Assembly: GCA_017454765.1 (NCBI GenBank)
Contig: JAFTCJ010000020.1
Coordinates: forward strand, 50,323 to 114,322
Reading direction: 5' to 3'
From: Erysipelotrichaceae bacterium
GTDB taxonomy: Bacteria > Bacillota_I > Bacilli_A > Erysipelotrichales > Erysipelotrichaceae
Length of the DNA: 64,000 nucleotides
The notes beneath the pieces are model-generated. The model saw nothing but the letters and a program-made list of their open reading frames with translations, was not told where the DNA came from and searched no databases. Shown here one piece after another: positions 15,511-24,001 of the stretch; the first letter of the stretch is position 1, and every line of letters begins with the position of its first letter. The position numbers and the translations under genes are program-made.

Positions 15511-16848
15511 ATGAGTTTTCTGATCAAAAACGCTGACGTCGGCAATCTGGACGATCTCAGCACTTCCGGCAAGGACATTCTGATCGAGGGCGGCAGATTC
15601 AAAAAGATCGCCGATCATATCGATCCGAAAGAGTGTCCTGAAGCGACGGTGATCGAAGCAAATCATATGCTGGCACTGCCGGGATTTACCGATTGTCATT
15701 CCCATGTCTATCAGACGTTCATCAAGGGGCCTCTGGATGATCTGGTGATCACCGACTGGCTGGTGAGGCTGTTTACGTTTGAGGATTACATGACGGATGA
15801 GGATTATTATTATGCGACACTGCTTTCCTGTCTGTCAGCAATGCGTTTCGGTACGACGACCATCAATGAGATGGGCGGCTATGAACATCTGGACGCGACT
15901 TTACAGGCTTTCGAGGATGCGGGGATCCGTGTGACCTTCGGTATCTCGACGACCGATATCGCCGAGAATGAAGTCACGCCGATCATTTCCGTACAAGAGG
16001 CCCTCAGAAGAAGCGAAGAGGTCTATGACAAGGTCCATGGCCGCAACCATGGCCTGATGAGAGCTTCCGTCGCTCCGGCAGGACTCCCGGCCGTTTCCGC
16101 TGAAATGGCAAAGACACTGAAGGCCTGGGCGAATGAGAGAGGACTGATCTATCATACTCATCTGGGTGAAGGCAAGATGGAGACGGAAAGAGTTGCGAAA
16201 GAGTATGGTCTGGGCGGCGAAGGAGAAGCCCTGGAGTATCTGGGCATCCTGGATGAAAAGACACTGCTGGCCCATTCGATCTGGCTCTCCGATCATGAAC
16301 TGGACATCATCGCCAGGACAGGTGCCATCCCGGTGCACTGTCCCAACACCAATATGAAGATCTCGGACGGCATCCCCAAGATCGCCCAGATGTTAGAAAG
16401 AGGCATCCCGGTGGCGATGGGCTGCGATGGTGAGGCTTCCAGCGGAACCAAGGATATGGTCAGGGAAGGCAAGGCCGGTTCTTATCTGCAGAAGGCCGTC
16501 ACCCTGGACCCGACAGTCATGGATGCCGGCACGACATTTAAGATGATGACAATCAACGGTGCGAAAGCGCTCGGCTATGATGACCTCGGAGAGATCAAGG
16601 AAGGTTACCAGGCCGATATGATCCTGGTGAATATGGAAGACGATCTTTCTCTGACTGACAGGGATCACAGGATCGGGAACCTGCTGTATGCGGGAACCGG
16701 TCATGCAGTTGATACGGTCTTTGTTGCCGGTCAGCCGAAGGTCAGAAACAAGAAGATCCAGCATTTTGATGAACAGTTCATTCTGAACAAGTGCAATGAA
16801 CTGATCCATAAGCTAAACGTACGTACAGGTTATGTGAAGGAGGACTAG
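15511..16848 (+). CDS. Amidohydrolase family deaminase (MtaD/guanine-deaminase-like)
   Basis: A metal-dependent hydrolase of 445 residues, TrzN/AtzB/MtaD group. Metal and catalytic motifs: DCHSHVYQTF (HxH), YHTHLGEG (metal His), LLAHSIWLSD (His), and MGCDGEASSGTKDM (metal Asp), with HCPNTNMKISDGI between. Members deaminate guanine, adenosine, methylthioadenosine, S-adenosylhomocysteine or 8-oxoguanine. The ATG at 15511 follows AAAGGAG; an earlier in-frame start would overlap the nitrilase gene. Placement before three phosphorylases supports a purine base or purine nucleoside substrate. Confidence 0.85.
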   Translation: MSFLIKNADVGNLDDLSTSGKDILIEGGRFKKIADHIDPKECPEATVIEANHMLALPGFTDCHSHVYQTFIKGPLDDLVITDWLVRLFTFEDYMTDEDYYYATLLSCLSAMRFGTTTINEMGGYEHLDATLQAFEDAGIRVTFGISTTDIAENEVTPIISVQEALRRSEEVYDKVHGRNHGLMRASVAPAGLPAVSAEMAKTLKAWANERGLIYHTHLGEGKMETERVAKEYGLGGEGEALEYLGILDEKTLLAHSIWLSDHELDIIARTGAIPVHCPNTNMKISDGIPKIAQMLERGIPVAMGCDGEASSGTKDMVREGKAGSYLQKAVTLDPTVMDAGTTFKMMTINGAKALGYDDLGEIKEGYQADMILVNMEDDLSLTDRDHRIGNLLYAGTGHAVDTVFVAGQPKVRNKKIQHFDEQFILNKCNELIHKLNVRTGYVKED

Positions 16849-17682
16849 ATGAAAGTCAGGGAAAAGAAATATCTCGATTCCAAGGGAAGACTGTATTTTA
16901 CCGGTCTGAAGGAAGGCGATATCGCTGAGACTGTCCTGATGCCGGGCGATCTGGCCAGATCGAAGGTCATTGCGGACTGTTTCAAGGAAGCATATTTCGT
17001 CAACGGACAGAGGACTTACTACACCTATACCGGTGTGACGCCCAATGATGTTCCGATCTCGGTCGTTTCTTCGGGCATGGGCCCTCTGGCGGTTTCAACG
17101 GTCGCCGAGGAGTGTTCGCAGATCGGCATGAAGAATCTGATCCGTGTCGGTACCGGGGCAGCGCTGCTGACGGATTACCAGCCGGGCAGGATCATCATCG
17201 CGACGGGCTGTGTCAGAGGCGACGGCAACTCCTATGAGTATGTTCCGGCGGAATATCCGGCCATCGCCGATCCGTATGTGACGAAGGCTCTGATCATGGC
17301 GGCAAAGGAATTCGATGAGGATCCGATCGTGGGTCTTTACAGAGCACATGACTCTTACTACCGTGAAACTTCCACAGCCATGATCGATACCTATGAGAGG
17401 ATGAAGCCCTGGGTCGATGCGGGCGTCAAGATGGTCGAGAATGAATCAGCGACTTTGTTTACCGTAGGTCCCCAGCTTGGCTTGAGATGCGGCTCGATCT
17501 GCGTATCGCATACATCGATGGTCGAAGATACGATCTACTATACCGGCCCGAAATCGGAAGAGGCTTATCCGGAAGCATTCGAAGATGATTTCATGGACAA
17601 GCGCATCCTCGTCTGTTCAAAGATCGCCGTAAGGGCAACGGAGATCATTGATGAAATGGAAAAGAAAGGAGTGATCCGCTAA
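16849..17682 (+). CDS. NP-I family nucleoside phosphorylase, copy 1
   Basis: A 277-residue member of the uridine/purine nucleoside phosphorylase family. Phosphate-site residues are intact: PGDLARSKVIA, NGQRTYYTY and IRVGTGAAL. SSGMGPLAV and the ribose-binding VENESATLFTVG are present. It begins directly after the amidohydrolase stop (RBS AAGGAGG inside the upstream gene) and its TAA overlaps the next ATG. It is the most canonical of three tandem homologues and probably generates ribose- or deoxyribose-1-phosphate. Base specificity unknown. Confidence 0.9.
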   Translation: MKVREKKYLDSKGRLYFTGLKEGDIAETVLMPGDLARSKVIADCFKEAYFVNGQRTYYTYTGVTPNDVPISVVSSGMGPLAVSTVAEECSQIGMKNLIRVGTGAALLTDYQPGRIIIATGCVRGDGNSYEYVPAEYPAIADPYVTKALIMAAKEFDEDPIVGLYRAHDSYYRETSTAMIDTYERMKPWVDAGVKMVENESATLFTVGPQLGLRCGSICVSHTSMVEDTIYYTGPKSEEAYPEAFEDDFMDKRILVCSKIAVRATEIIDEMEKKGVIR

Positions 17683-18485
17683 TGGAAAACATGGTCAAGA
17701 ACGGTTTTGATTCACTACCTCAGCTGGAAAAGGGAAACAAGGTCCACCATCTGGGCATCGACAAGAGCCAGATCGGAGAGGGCTGCATCCTCACCAGCAA
17801 TCTGGAAAGAGTGGAGCTGATCAAGGATACTTTTGATACTGCGGAAAGACAGGCTTTCCACCGCGAGTATATCTCCTATACCGGCATGTGCCACGGTGTG
17901 CGCATGTCCTGCATGAGCATCGGCAACGGCTGCATGCCGACAGAGATCGCAGTCGAGGAATTAAGGCATATCGACTGCCGGAAGATGATCAAGGTCGGTT
18001 CCTGCTACGCGATCGATCCAAACATCAAGCCGGGCACGATCTTTGTGCCGATCGGTGCCTGCAGATGCGAAGGTGCGACTTTGGAATATGTGAATATCCA
18101 GTATCCGGCAGTCTGCGATCTGGACAGTTTCTTCGCTCTCTTGCAGAGCGCCAAGGAACTGGGTCTGGAAGTCACGACCGGCATCACCAGGACGCATGAC
18201 GGACTCTTCCTGGAATCACCCTTTGCCCATGACGGCGTGGAAGAAAGGATCGCACCCTGGCAGAAAGTCGGCGTTGCCTGCGTGGACAACGAATGTGCGA
18301 CATTATATACCGTCGCTTCGATACTGCAGTTACAGGCCGGATGTATCTATGTCGTAACGGACAATCTGGCGACCGGTGAGGCCATGGACTATGAAAAGGA
18401 TTATGAAAAGAGGATCATGGACATCATCCGTATCGCAACACTGGCGATGTCCAAACTGATCAAAGGAGAAGAGTATGAAATATAA
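17682..18485 (+). CDS. NP-I family nucleoside phosphorylase homologue, copy 2 (divergent)
   Basis: A 267-residue homologue of the flanking phosphorylases. It is the least canonical: the usual PGDPxR loop reads LTSNLERVEL, GMG reads IGNGCMP, and the phosphate Arg in RVGT is replaced by Lys in IKVGSCYAI. Two of the three phosphate arginines (in LER and HREY) remain, and the ribose site reads VDNECATLY. It overlaps its neighbours by 1 and 11 nt. It may have a different substrate, act as a nucleosidase, or be a non-catalytic partner subunit. The fold assignment is firm, the activity is not. Confidence 0.82.
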   Translation: MENMVKNGFDSLPQLEKGNKVHHLGIDKSQIGEGCILTSNLERVELIKDTFDTAERQAFHREYISYTGMCHGVRMSCMSIGNGCMPTEIAVEELRHIDCRKMIKVGSCYAIDPNIKPGTIFVPIGACRCEGATLEYVNIQYPAVCDLDSFFALLQSAKELGLEVTTGITRTHDGLFLESPFAHDGVEERIAPWQKVGVACVDNECATLYTVASILQLQAGCIYVVTDNLATGEAMDYEKDYEKRIMDIIRIATLAMSKLIKGEEYEI

Positions 18486-19296
18486 GTCGGTCAGACTGAC
18501 CAACAACAGCGGCAAGATGTGGCATATCGGTCTGGACGAGAATGACTGCGGCAAGCACTTCATCCTGCCGGCCGATCCGGCAAGATGCGAGATGGTCGCA
18601 AAGCATTTTGATGAGTCAAGACTGGCCGCTGTTTCCAGAGGCAATCCGACCTATACGGGAACCTATCATGATGTACCGGTATCGGTCATGTGTACCGGCA
18701 TGGGTGCCATGGCGGTGTCTGTAGCTGTCGAAGAACTCAATCATCTTGGTGTCAGGACGATGATCCGCATGGGAACGTCAGGTTCCTGGCAACCCAATCT
18801 GCCCTCAGATGCATTCGTGATCGCGACCGGAGCCGTCAGAGGCGAGGGTGCTTCCAAGGAATATATTCCTTTGGAGTATCCGGCTGTTGCCGATGTGGAT
18901 GTGGTCTGTGCTTTGAGGCAGGCCTGCGAGGAATACGGTGCCAAATACTGTTTAGGCATCATCCGCAGCCATGACTCTTTCTATCTGGAGTCTCCGGGTG
19001 CCCATGGCGGACAGGAAGGAACGCTGGAGCGGATCAAAGTATGGCAGGATGCCGGCGTGCTGGCGGTGGAGAACGAGTCTTCCGCTTTGTTTACGGTGGG
19101 ATCACTTCTTGGCGGTATCCGTACGGGAACGATCCTGATGTGCGGCGATTATCTGGGCAAGACCTACGGTTCGATGACCACCAGCAATGATGAAGGCTAT
19201 GCGGACAGGGTGGATCTGATGACCAGGATCACGTTGAGAGCGATCGAGATCATCGATAAGCTGCCGGATCTGAAAGATATCCGTGATGATGGATAA
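18475..19296 (+). CDS. NP-I family nucleoside phosphorylase, copy 3
   Basis: A 273-residue third tandem homologue. Motifs: LPADPARCEMVA (Ala for Gly in the GDP loop), VSRGNPTYTG, CTGMGAMAV, IRMGTSGSW with the phosphate Arg kept, and VENESSALFTVG for the ribose. The RBS AAAGGAGAAG lies within the end of copy 2, and the reading frames overlap by 11 nt. The residue differences from copies 1 and 2 across the base-binding region (HDSFYLESPGAHGG) suggest separate base specificity. It is followed immediately by a membrane protein gene. Confidence 0.88.
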   Translation: MKYKSVRLTNNSGKMWHIGLDENDCGKHFILPADPARCEMVAKHFDESRLAAVSRGNPTYTGTYHDVPVSVMCTGMGAMAVSVAVEELNHLGVRTMIRMGTSGSWQPNLPSDAFVIATGAVRGEGASKEYIPLEYPAVADVDVVCALRQACEEYGAKYCLGIIRSHDSFYLESPGAHGGQEGTLERIKVWQDAGVLAVENESSALFTVGSLLGGIRTGTILMCGDYLGKTYGSMTTSNDEGYADRVDLMTRITLRAIEIIDKLPDLKDIRDDG

Positions 19297-19945
19297 ATTC
19301 AAAAGGATCAACTGGAGAGCTCTGTGGATCCGCTGCGGGATCAGCATCATCGGAACGATACTGTCATCCTTCGGTGTGGGCTGTTACTACGGCTGCGGCC
19401 TGGGAACGGATCCGATCTCGGTATTTGTGGACGGTCTGCACAATGTCTGTCACTTAAGCTACGGTCAGATCTCAACGATATGCAATGTCATCCTGACAGT
19501 CCTGATCTTCCTGCTGGAGCGTAAGCATCTGGGCATCGGCACGATCATCGGCGTCTTCCTGGGAGGACCTTTGATCGATGTGTTCGAGACCCTGATCCGC
19601 ACGAACTTTCCCCTGTCTGAGATCTCACTGCTTACAAAGATCCTGATCCTGCTGATAGGCTTGCTGACGACAGGGATCGGCTATGCCTTGTGCATTGCCT
19701 GTAAGATGGGGATCGGCTGTTTCCAGTTTGTGCCGATCTGGCTCACCGATGTGACGAAGCTTGATATCAAGTATACCCAGATGATCTCGGACGGCGTGTT
19801 TTTCCTGATCGGCCTGATCATGGGAGGTGTCATCGGTATCGGTACGATCGTCGGTGTTTTTGCGACCGGATACATCCTTTCCTATGTCCTGGTCAGGACG
19901 GAAAGATATGTCGACAGACAGGGCGAACTGTTTCTTTCAAATTGA
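19286..19945 (+). CDS. YczE/YyaS/YitT family membrane protein
   Basis: An integral membrane protein of about 219 residues with five or so predicted helices. The glycine-rich segment GCGLGTDPISVFVDGL near residue 35 and the repeat-like GIGTIVGVFATGYILSYVL near the C-terminus are typical of the YczE/YitT group. The frame opens with a GTG and two ATGs (19283, 19286, 19289); I chose 19286, but this is not certain because the Shine-Dalgarno is weak and the gene overlaps copy 3 of the phosphorylases. Its place at the end of the operon hints at transport of a base or pentose, but the family's function is not known. Confidence 0.75.
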   Translation: MMDKFKRINWRALWIRCGISIIGTILSSFGVGCYYGCGLGTDPISVFVDGLHNVCHLSYGQISTICNVILTVLIFLLERKHLGIGTIIGVFLGGPLIDVFETLIRTNFPLSEISLLTKILILLIGLLTTGIGYALCIACKMGIGCFQFVPIWLTDVTKLDIKYTQMISDGVFFLIGLIMGGVIGIGTIVGVFATGYILSYVLVRTERYVDRQGELFLSN

Positions 19946-19955
19946 ACAAAGTTTC

Positions 19956-19985
19956 TTGTATAGGGTTTTAAAAGAATGGTAAAAT
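19956..19985 (+). promoter_or_regulatory. Promoter of the BMP transporter operon
   Basis: TTGTAT (19956-19961) and TAAAAT (19980-19985) are spaced by 18 bp, with TGG directly before the -10 (extended form). The ~100-nt leader that follows can form CAGAT-GCA/TGC-ATCTG (19991-20000 with 20055-20064) or, alternatively, ACAGAT/ATCTGT (20036-20041 with 20060-20065) next to a short T run. Confidence 0.5.
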
Positions 19986-20090
19986 GATTTCAGATATGCA
20001 CACATGGAATGATCGGAATTAATGATAATTAATACACAGATTTTTTCACATGGTTGCAGATCTGTTTTCTAAGGAAAGAAGGAGAAAAAA

Positions 20091-21263
20091 ATGAAGAAAT
20101 TTCTTACTTTAGCCCTCGCTCTTCTTCTCGCATGCAGCTTATTCGGATGCGCAAAGAAGCAGGAGGGTGGCGATCAGCCGAGCGGCGATGAGCACTATGA
20201 TGTCGTATTCCTCGCTGACTTAGGTTCCATCTATGATGGCGGCTTCAACGAGCACTCATTCTACGGTATCAGAGATTACTGTGAAGAGAACGGCTTAAAG
20301 TACACGTACTTACAGCCTGCAGGCTCAGATGATGCTTCCAGAGTTACGATCTTCGAACAGGCTGTCAATCAGATGACTGCTGATGTCCTGGTCGCTGTCG
20401 GCTTCCTGTGGGATGCTGCACTCTGCCAGGAGATCCCGAACTATCCGAATGTAAAAGTCATCTTCGTCGATGCTGATGACCTCTACAACATTGACTACGA
20501 CTACGACGGTGTTGATGATTCACTGGATCATCAGGACAATCTGGCTATGATCACATTCGCTGAACAGGACTGCGGTTACATGGCTGGTTACGCTGTTGTC
20601 AAAGACGGTTACAGAAACCTTGCCTTCTTAGGCGGTATGGCTGTTCCGGCTGTTGTCAGATTCGGTTACGGTTTCGTTGCCGGTGCTAACGATGCTGCTG
20701 AAGAACTGGGTCTTGCAGAAGGCGCTATCGATATGAAGTACTTCTACACTGGTTCATTCGATGCTTCTCCGGATATCGTTACCCGTGTTTCTGACTGGTA
20801 CACCAACGGCACAGAGATCATCTTCTCCTGCGGTGGTTCTATCGTTCACTCTGTCATCCAGGCTGCAAAAGACGGTGAAAACAGAAAGATCGTCGGTGTC
20901 GATACCGATGAGTACTTCACCAGAGCTGCTGACGGTGCAGAGAATGAGCCGTTATTCGTAACGTCTGCCATGAAGGACCTGGAGATCACGATCTACAGAG
21001 CTGTCAAGGCTGCTTACGCAGGCGGTGCTGACTGGGCTGCATACACTGATGCAGGTCTGATCAGATTAGGCGCTAAAGAAGACGGTGCTATCCTTGCTCC
21101 GTACAGAGCTGAGAACTGGAACAGCTTCACAGAGGATGAATACAATGCTGTCAAGCAGCAGGTCATCGCTGTTCATGACACTCTGCCGACAGAGGCTGAC
21201 GGTGTCAACGGTGCTCCGCTGGATATCTACAAGTATGTCAATCTGACTTACTTCGAGCAGTAA
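20091..21263 (+). CDS. BMP family nucleoside-binding lipoprotein
   Basis: The substrate-binding lipoprotein of an ABC importer, 390 residues, tethered outside the membrane. A signal peptide with the lipobox LFGC ends at Cys20, followed by a Gly/Ser linker. Family features include FLADLGSIYDGGFNEHSFYGI and YMAGYAVVKDGYRNLAFLGG. BMP proteins such as PnrA and BmpA bind purine and other nucleosides. Codon use is clearly different from neighbours (frequent GCT, GTT and TTC), as expected for a highly expressed gene. It has its own promoter, and a hairpin separates it from the ATPase gene. Confidence 0.93.
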   Translation: MKKFLTLALALLLACSLFGCAKKQEGGDQPSGDEHYDVVFLADLGSIYDGGFNEHSFYGIRDYCEENGLKYTYLQPAGSDDASRVTIFEQAVNQMTADVLVAVGFLWDAALCQEIPNYPNVKVIFVDADDLYNIDYDYDGVDDSLDHQDNLAMITFAEQDCGYMAGYAVVKDGYRNLAFLGGMAVPAVVRFGYGFVAGANDAAEELGLAEGAIDMKYFYTGSFDASPDIVTRVSDWYTNGTEIIFSCGGSIVHSVIQAAKDGENRKIVGVDTDEYFTRAADGAENEPLFVTSAMKDLEITIYRAVKAAYAGGADWAAYTDAGLIRLGAKEDGAILAPYRAENWNSFTEDEYNAVKQQVIAVHDTLPTEADGVNGAPLDIYKYVNLTYFEQ

Positions 21264-21285
21264 AAAATCTAATTCAACTTTTTAC

Positions 21286-21327
21286 GGGAGGCGTGCGTTC
21301 AGTACGCCTCTCTGCCTTTATTTTTTG
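21286..21327 (+). terminator. Hairpin between the binding protein and ATPase genes
   Basis: A 9-bp stem (21286-21294 with 21304-21312, one G-T pair) is followed by a broken T tract (21317-21326). It probably causes partial termination, so that more binding protein than transporter is made. Confidence 0.6.
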
Positions 21328-21340
21328 AAAGGATAATGAT

Positions 21341-22879
21341 ATGGAAAACACGGAAAACATTATTGAGTTCCGTCACATAACGAAGAGGTTCCCTGGCATC
21401 ATCGCCTGCAACGACATCTCTCTGGATATCAGGAAGGGAGAGATCCATGCCCTGCTTGGAGAAAACGGTGCCGGCAAGTCGACACTGATGTCTGTCCTCT
21501 TCGGTATGTATACACCTGAAGAAGGTACAATCTCAATAAGGGGCAAAGAAGTCAAGATCACCAATCCGCGTGTTGCTACGGAACTTGGTATCGGTATGGT
21601 GCACCAGCACTTTAAACTGGTTCAGAATTATACGGTACTGCAGAATATCGTCCTGGGCTCTGAAACACTCAAGGGTCCTTTCCTCGATATGGACAGCTGC
21701 CGTAAAAAGGTCGTTGAATTATCAGAGAAATACGGTCTGGCTGTCGATCCGGATGCTTTGATCGAAAACATCACGGTCGGTCAGCAGCAGCGCTGCGAGA
21801 TCCTGAAGATGCTTTACAGAGAAGCTGAGATCCTGATCTTTGATGAACCGACGGCTGTTTTAACTCCGCAGGAAATCGACGAACTGATGGAGATCATGAA
21901 GGGCCTGGCCAAGGAAGGCCACACGATCCTTTTCATCTCCCACAAGCTCGAGGAAATAAAGAGAGTATCTGACAGAGTCACGATCTTGCGTCGTGGCAAA
22001 CTGGTCAAGACACTCAATGCCGCTGATACGACGACGACCCAGATGGGTGAACTGATGGTCGGCCGTGAGGTCAGTTTCCATGTTGACAAAAAGCCGGCTG
22101 AACCCAAGGAAGAAGTCTTGAGAGTCGAGCATCTGACGATGATCAACGACGAGACCAAGAAGAAGGTCGTCAATGATGTTTCCTTCTCTGTCAGAAAGGG
22201 TGAGATCCTGGCGATCGCCGGCATTGACGGCAACGGCCAGAGTGAGCTCATTTACGGTCTGACCGGCATCATGCCGATCCATGAAGGAAAGATCCTTATC
22301 AACGGTAAAGATTATACAAAGAAATCAATCAGAGACAGGAACCTGGTCATGTCGCATATTCCTGAGGACAGACATAAATACGGTCTGATCCTGGATTATC
22401 CGCTGTCATACAACCTGGCTCTGAAGAATTATTTCAAACCGGATTTCGTATCCAAGACCGGTTTCCTGAAATTCAATAAGTTTGATTCCTATGCCGATGA
22501 ACTGATCGACAAGTTCGATATCCGTTCCGGTCAGGGAAAGATCACGATGGCCAGGTCGATGTCGGGCGGCAACCAGCAGAAAGCGATCGTTGCCAGAGAG
22601 ATCGACCAGAATGCCGACCTGCTGGTAGCTGTTCAGCCGACCAGAGGTCTGGATGTCGGTGCGATCGAATTCATCCACAAACAGCTGGTCGAACAGCGTG
22701 ATAAAGATAAGGCAGTCCTGCTGATGTCGTTTGAACTTGATGAGGTCATGGACGTTGCCGATCGGGTCATCGTCATGTTTGAAGGTGAGATCATGGGCAA
22801 TCTCGATCCGAAGAAAGTATCGGTCGAAGAGATGGGCCTGTACATGGCCGGTGTCAAGAGAGAGGGGAAAGAATCATGA
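21341..22879 (+). CDS. Nucleoside ABC importer, ATPase (two fused ABC domains)
   Basis: A 512-residue protein with two nucleotide-binding domains, the layout of BMP-linked nucleoside importers and of ribose (RbsA-type) ATPases. Domain 1 has Walker A GENGAGKSTL near residue 45, signature ITVGQQQ and Walker B LIFDEPTAVL near 170. Domain 2 has a degenerate Walker A (AGIDGNGQSEL), the signature SGGNQQKAIVARE near 410, and VQPTRGLD in place of the usual DEPTRGLD. The degeneracy in domain 2 is normal for this class. Its end overlaps the permease start by 4 nt. Confidence 0.93.
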   Translation: MENTENIIEFRHITKRFPGIIACNDISLDIRKGEIHALLGENGAGKSTLMSVLFGMYTPEEGTISIRGKEVKITNPRVATELGIGMVHQHFKLVQNYTVLQNIVLGSETLKGPFLDMDSCRKKVVELSEKYGLAVDPDALIENITVGQQQRCEILKMLYREAEILIFDEPTAVLTPQEIDELMEIMKGLAKEGHTILFISHKLEEIKRVSDRVTILRRGKLVKTLNAADTTTTQMGELMVGREVSFHVDKKPAEPKEEVLRVEHLTMINDETKKKVVNDVSFSVRKGEILAIAGIDGNGQSELIYGLTGIMPIHEGKILINGKDYTKKSIRDRNLVMSHIPEDRHKYGLILDYPLSYNLALKNYFKPDFVSKTGFLKFNKFDSYADELIDKFDIRSGQGKITMARSMSGGNQQKAIVAREIDQNADLLVAVQPTRGLDVGAIEFIHKQLVEQRDKDKAVLLMSFELDEVMDVADRVIVMFEGEIMGNLDPKKVSVEEMGLYMAGVKREGKES

Positions 22880-24000
22880 GTGTAAAAGCGAAGAAGAAAT
22901 TTGATATTTCCAATCATACAGCTGTCCTGTCCTCTCTGATCGCGATCCTCGGCGGTCTGATCATTGCTTTCCTGGTCCTGGTGCTGACCAATCCTTCCAA
23001 AGGTGTTCCGGCGTTCACGACGCTGATTACGGGCGGTTTCCAGATGGGCGGCATGAAGAACCTGGGTACATTGTTCTATTTCGCAACACCGATTCTGTGT
23101 ACCGGTGTGGCGATGTGTGTGGCTTTCCAGGCCGGCATCTTCAATATCGGCGGACCCGGTCAGTATTCAGTCGGTGCACTGGCTGCGATCCTAACTTCGC
23201 TGTATTTTTCAAAGGATCTGCCTGCGCCTCTGACCTGGGTCGTTCCGCTTCTGGTTTCGATCCTTGCCGGTGCAGTCTGGGCACTGATCCCCGGCATTCT
23301 GAAGGCTTATTTCAACGTCAACGTCGTCATCGGTACGATCATGTTCAACTACATCGAGATGTATTACATGATGCACTGGATCAACGACTACTGCTATGAC
23401 GCGATGAAGGGTCAGACCAGAGCGATCCCTGCTCCCTGCAAGTTGCCCCAGTGGTTCATGCCTGCACTGACGCAGAACAAATCAGCCGATATCGGCATCA
23501 TCATTGCCATCATCGTTGCGGTGCTTTGCTGGGTGCTGATGGAAAAGACGGAACTCGGCTATGAACTGAAGGCCTGCGGCAAGAACGCCGATGCTTCAAA
23601 ATATGCCGGTATCAAGTCCAAGAGAAACATCATGATCTCCATCCTGCTTTCCGGTGCATTATGCGGACTGGGCGGAGGTCTGACACACCTTTCTGTATCA
23701 GGTACTTATATCACGATGAAGGAAGCACTGGCTGCCGAAGGTTTCAACGGCATCGCTGTCTGCTGTCTTGCGAATAACTCGCCTCTGGCTGCCATATTCG
23801 GTGCGCTGTTCCTGGCGTTCCTGACAGTCGGCGGCAACTATATGCAGATCTTCGGTTTCCAGAGGGAGATCGTTTCCGTCATCACATCCGTTATCATTTA
23901 CTTTGCTGCTTTCTCACTGTTCCTGAAGCAGATGCTGGAAAAGGCTCTGAACAGACAGAAGAAGGAAGTGAACAAAGTTACGGGAGAGGAGCTCAAATAA
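22876..24000 (+). CDS. Nucleoside ABC importer, permease subunit 1
   Basis: A 374-residue membrane protein of the BPD_transp_2 (LivM/RbsC-like) type with about 8-10 helices. The hallmark ACGKNADASKYAGI before the LSGALCGLGGG helix is the coupling helix region. FQAGIFNIGGPGQYSVG in the second quarter is typical of nucleoside permeases (NupP/YufP-like). Overlap with the ATPase and 1 bp spacing to the next gene indicate a coupled operon. Confidence 0.92.
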   Translation: MSVKAKKKFDISNHTAVLSSLIAILGGLIIAFLVLVLTNPSKGVPAFTTLITGGFQMGGMKNLGTLFYFATPILCTGVAMCVAFQAGIFNIGGPGQYSVGALAAILTSLYFSKDLPAPLTWVVPLLVSILAGAVWALIPGILKAYFNVNVVIGTIMFNYIEMYYMMHWINDYCYDAMKGQTRAIPAPCKLPQWFMPALTQNKSADIGIIIAIIVAVLCWVLMEKTELGYELKACGKNADASKYAGIKSKRNIMISILLSGALCGLGGGLTHLSVSGTYITMKEALAAEGFNGIAVCCLANNSPLAAIFGALFLAFLTVGGNYMQIFGFQREIVSVITSVIIYFAAFSLFLKQMLEKALNRQKKEVNKVTGEELK

Positions 24001-24001
24001 T

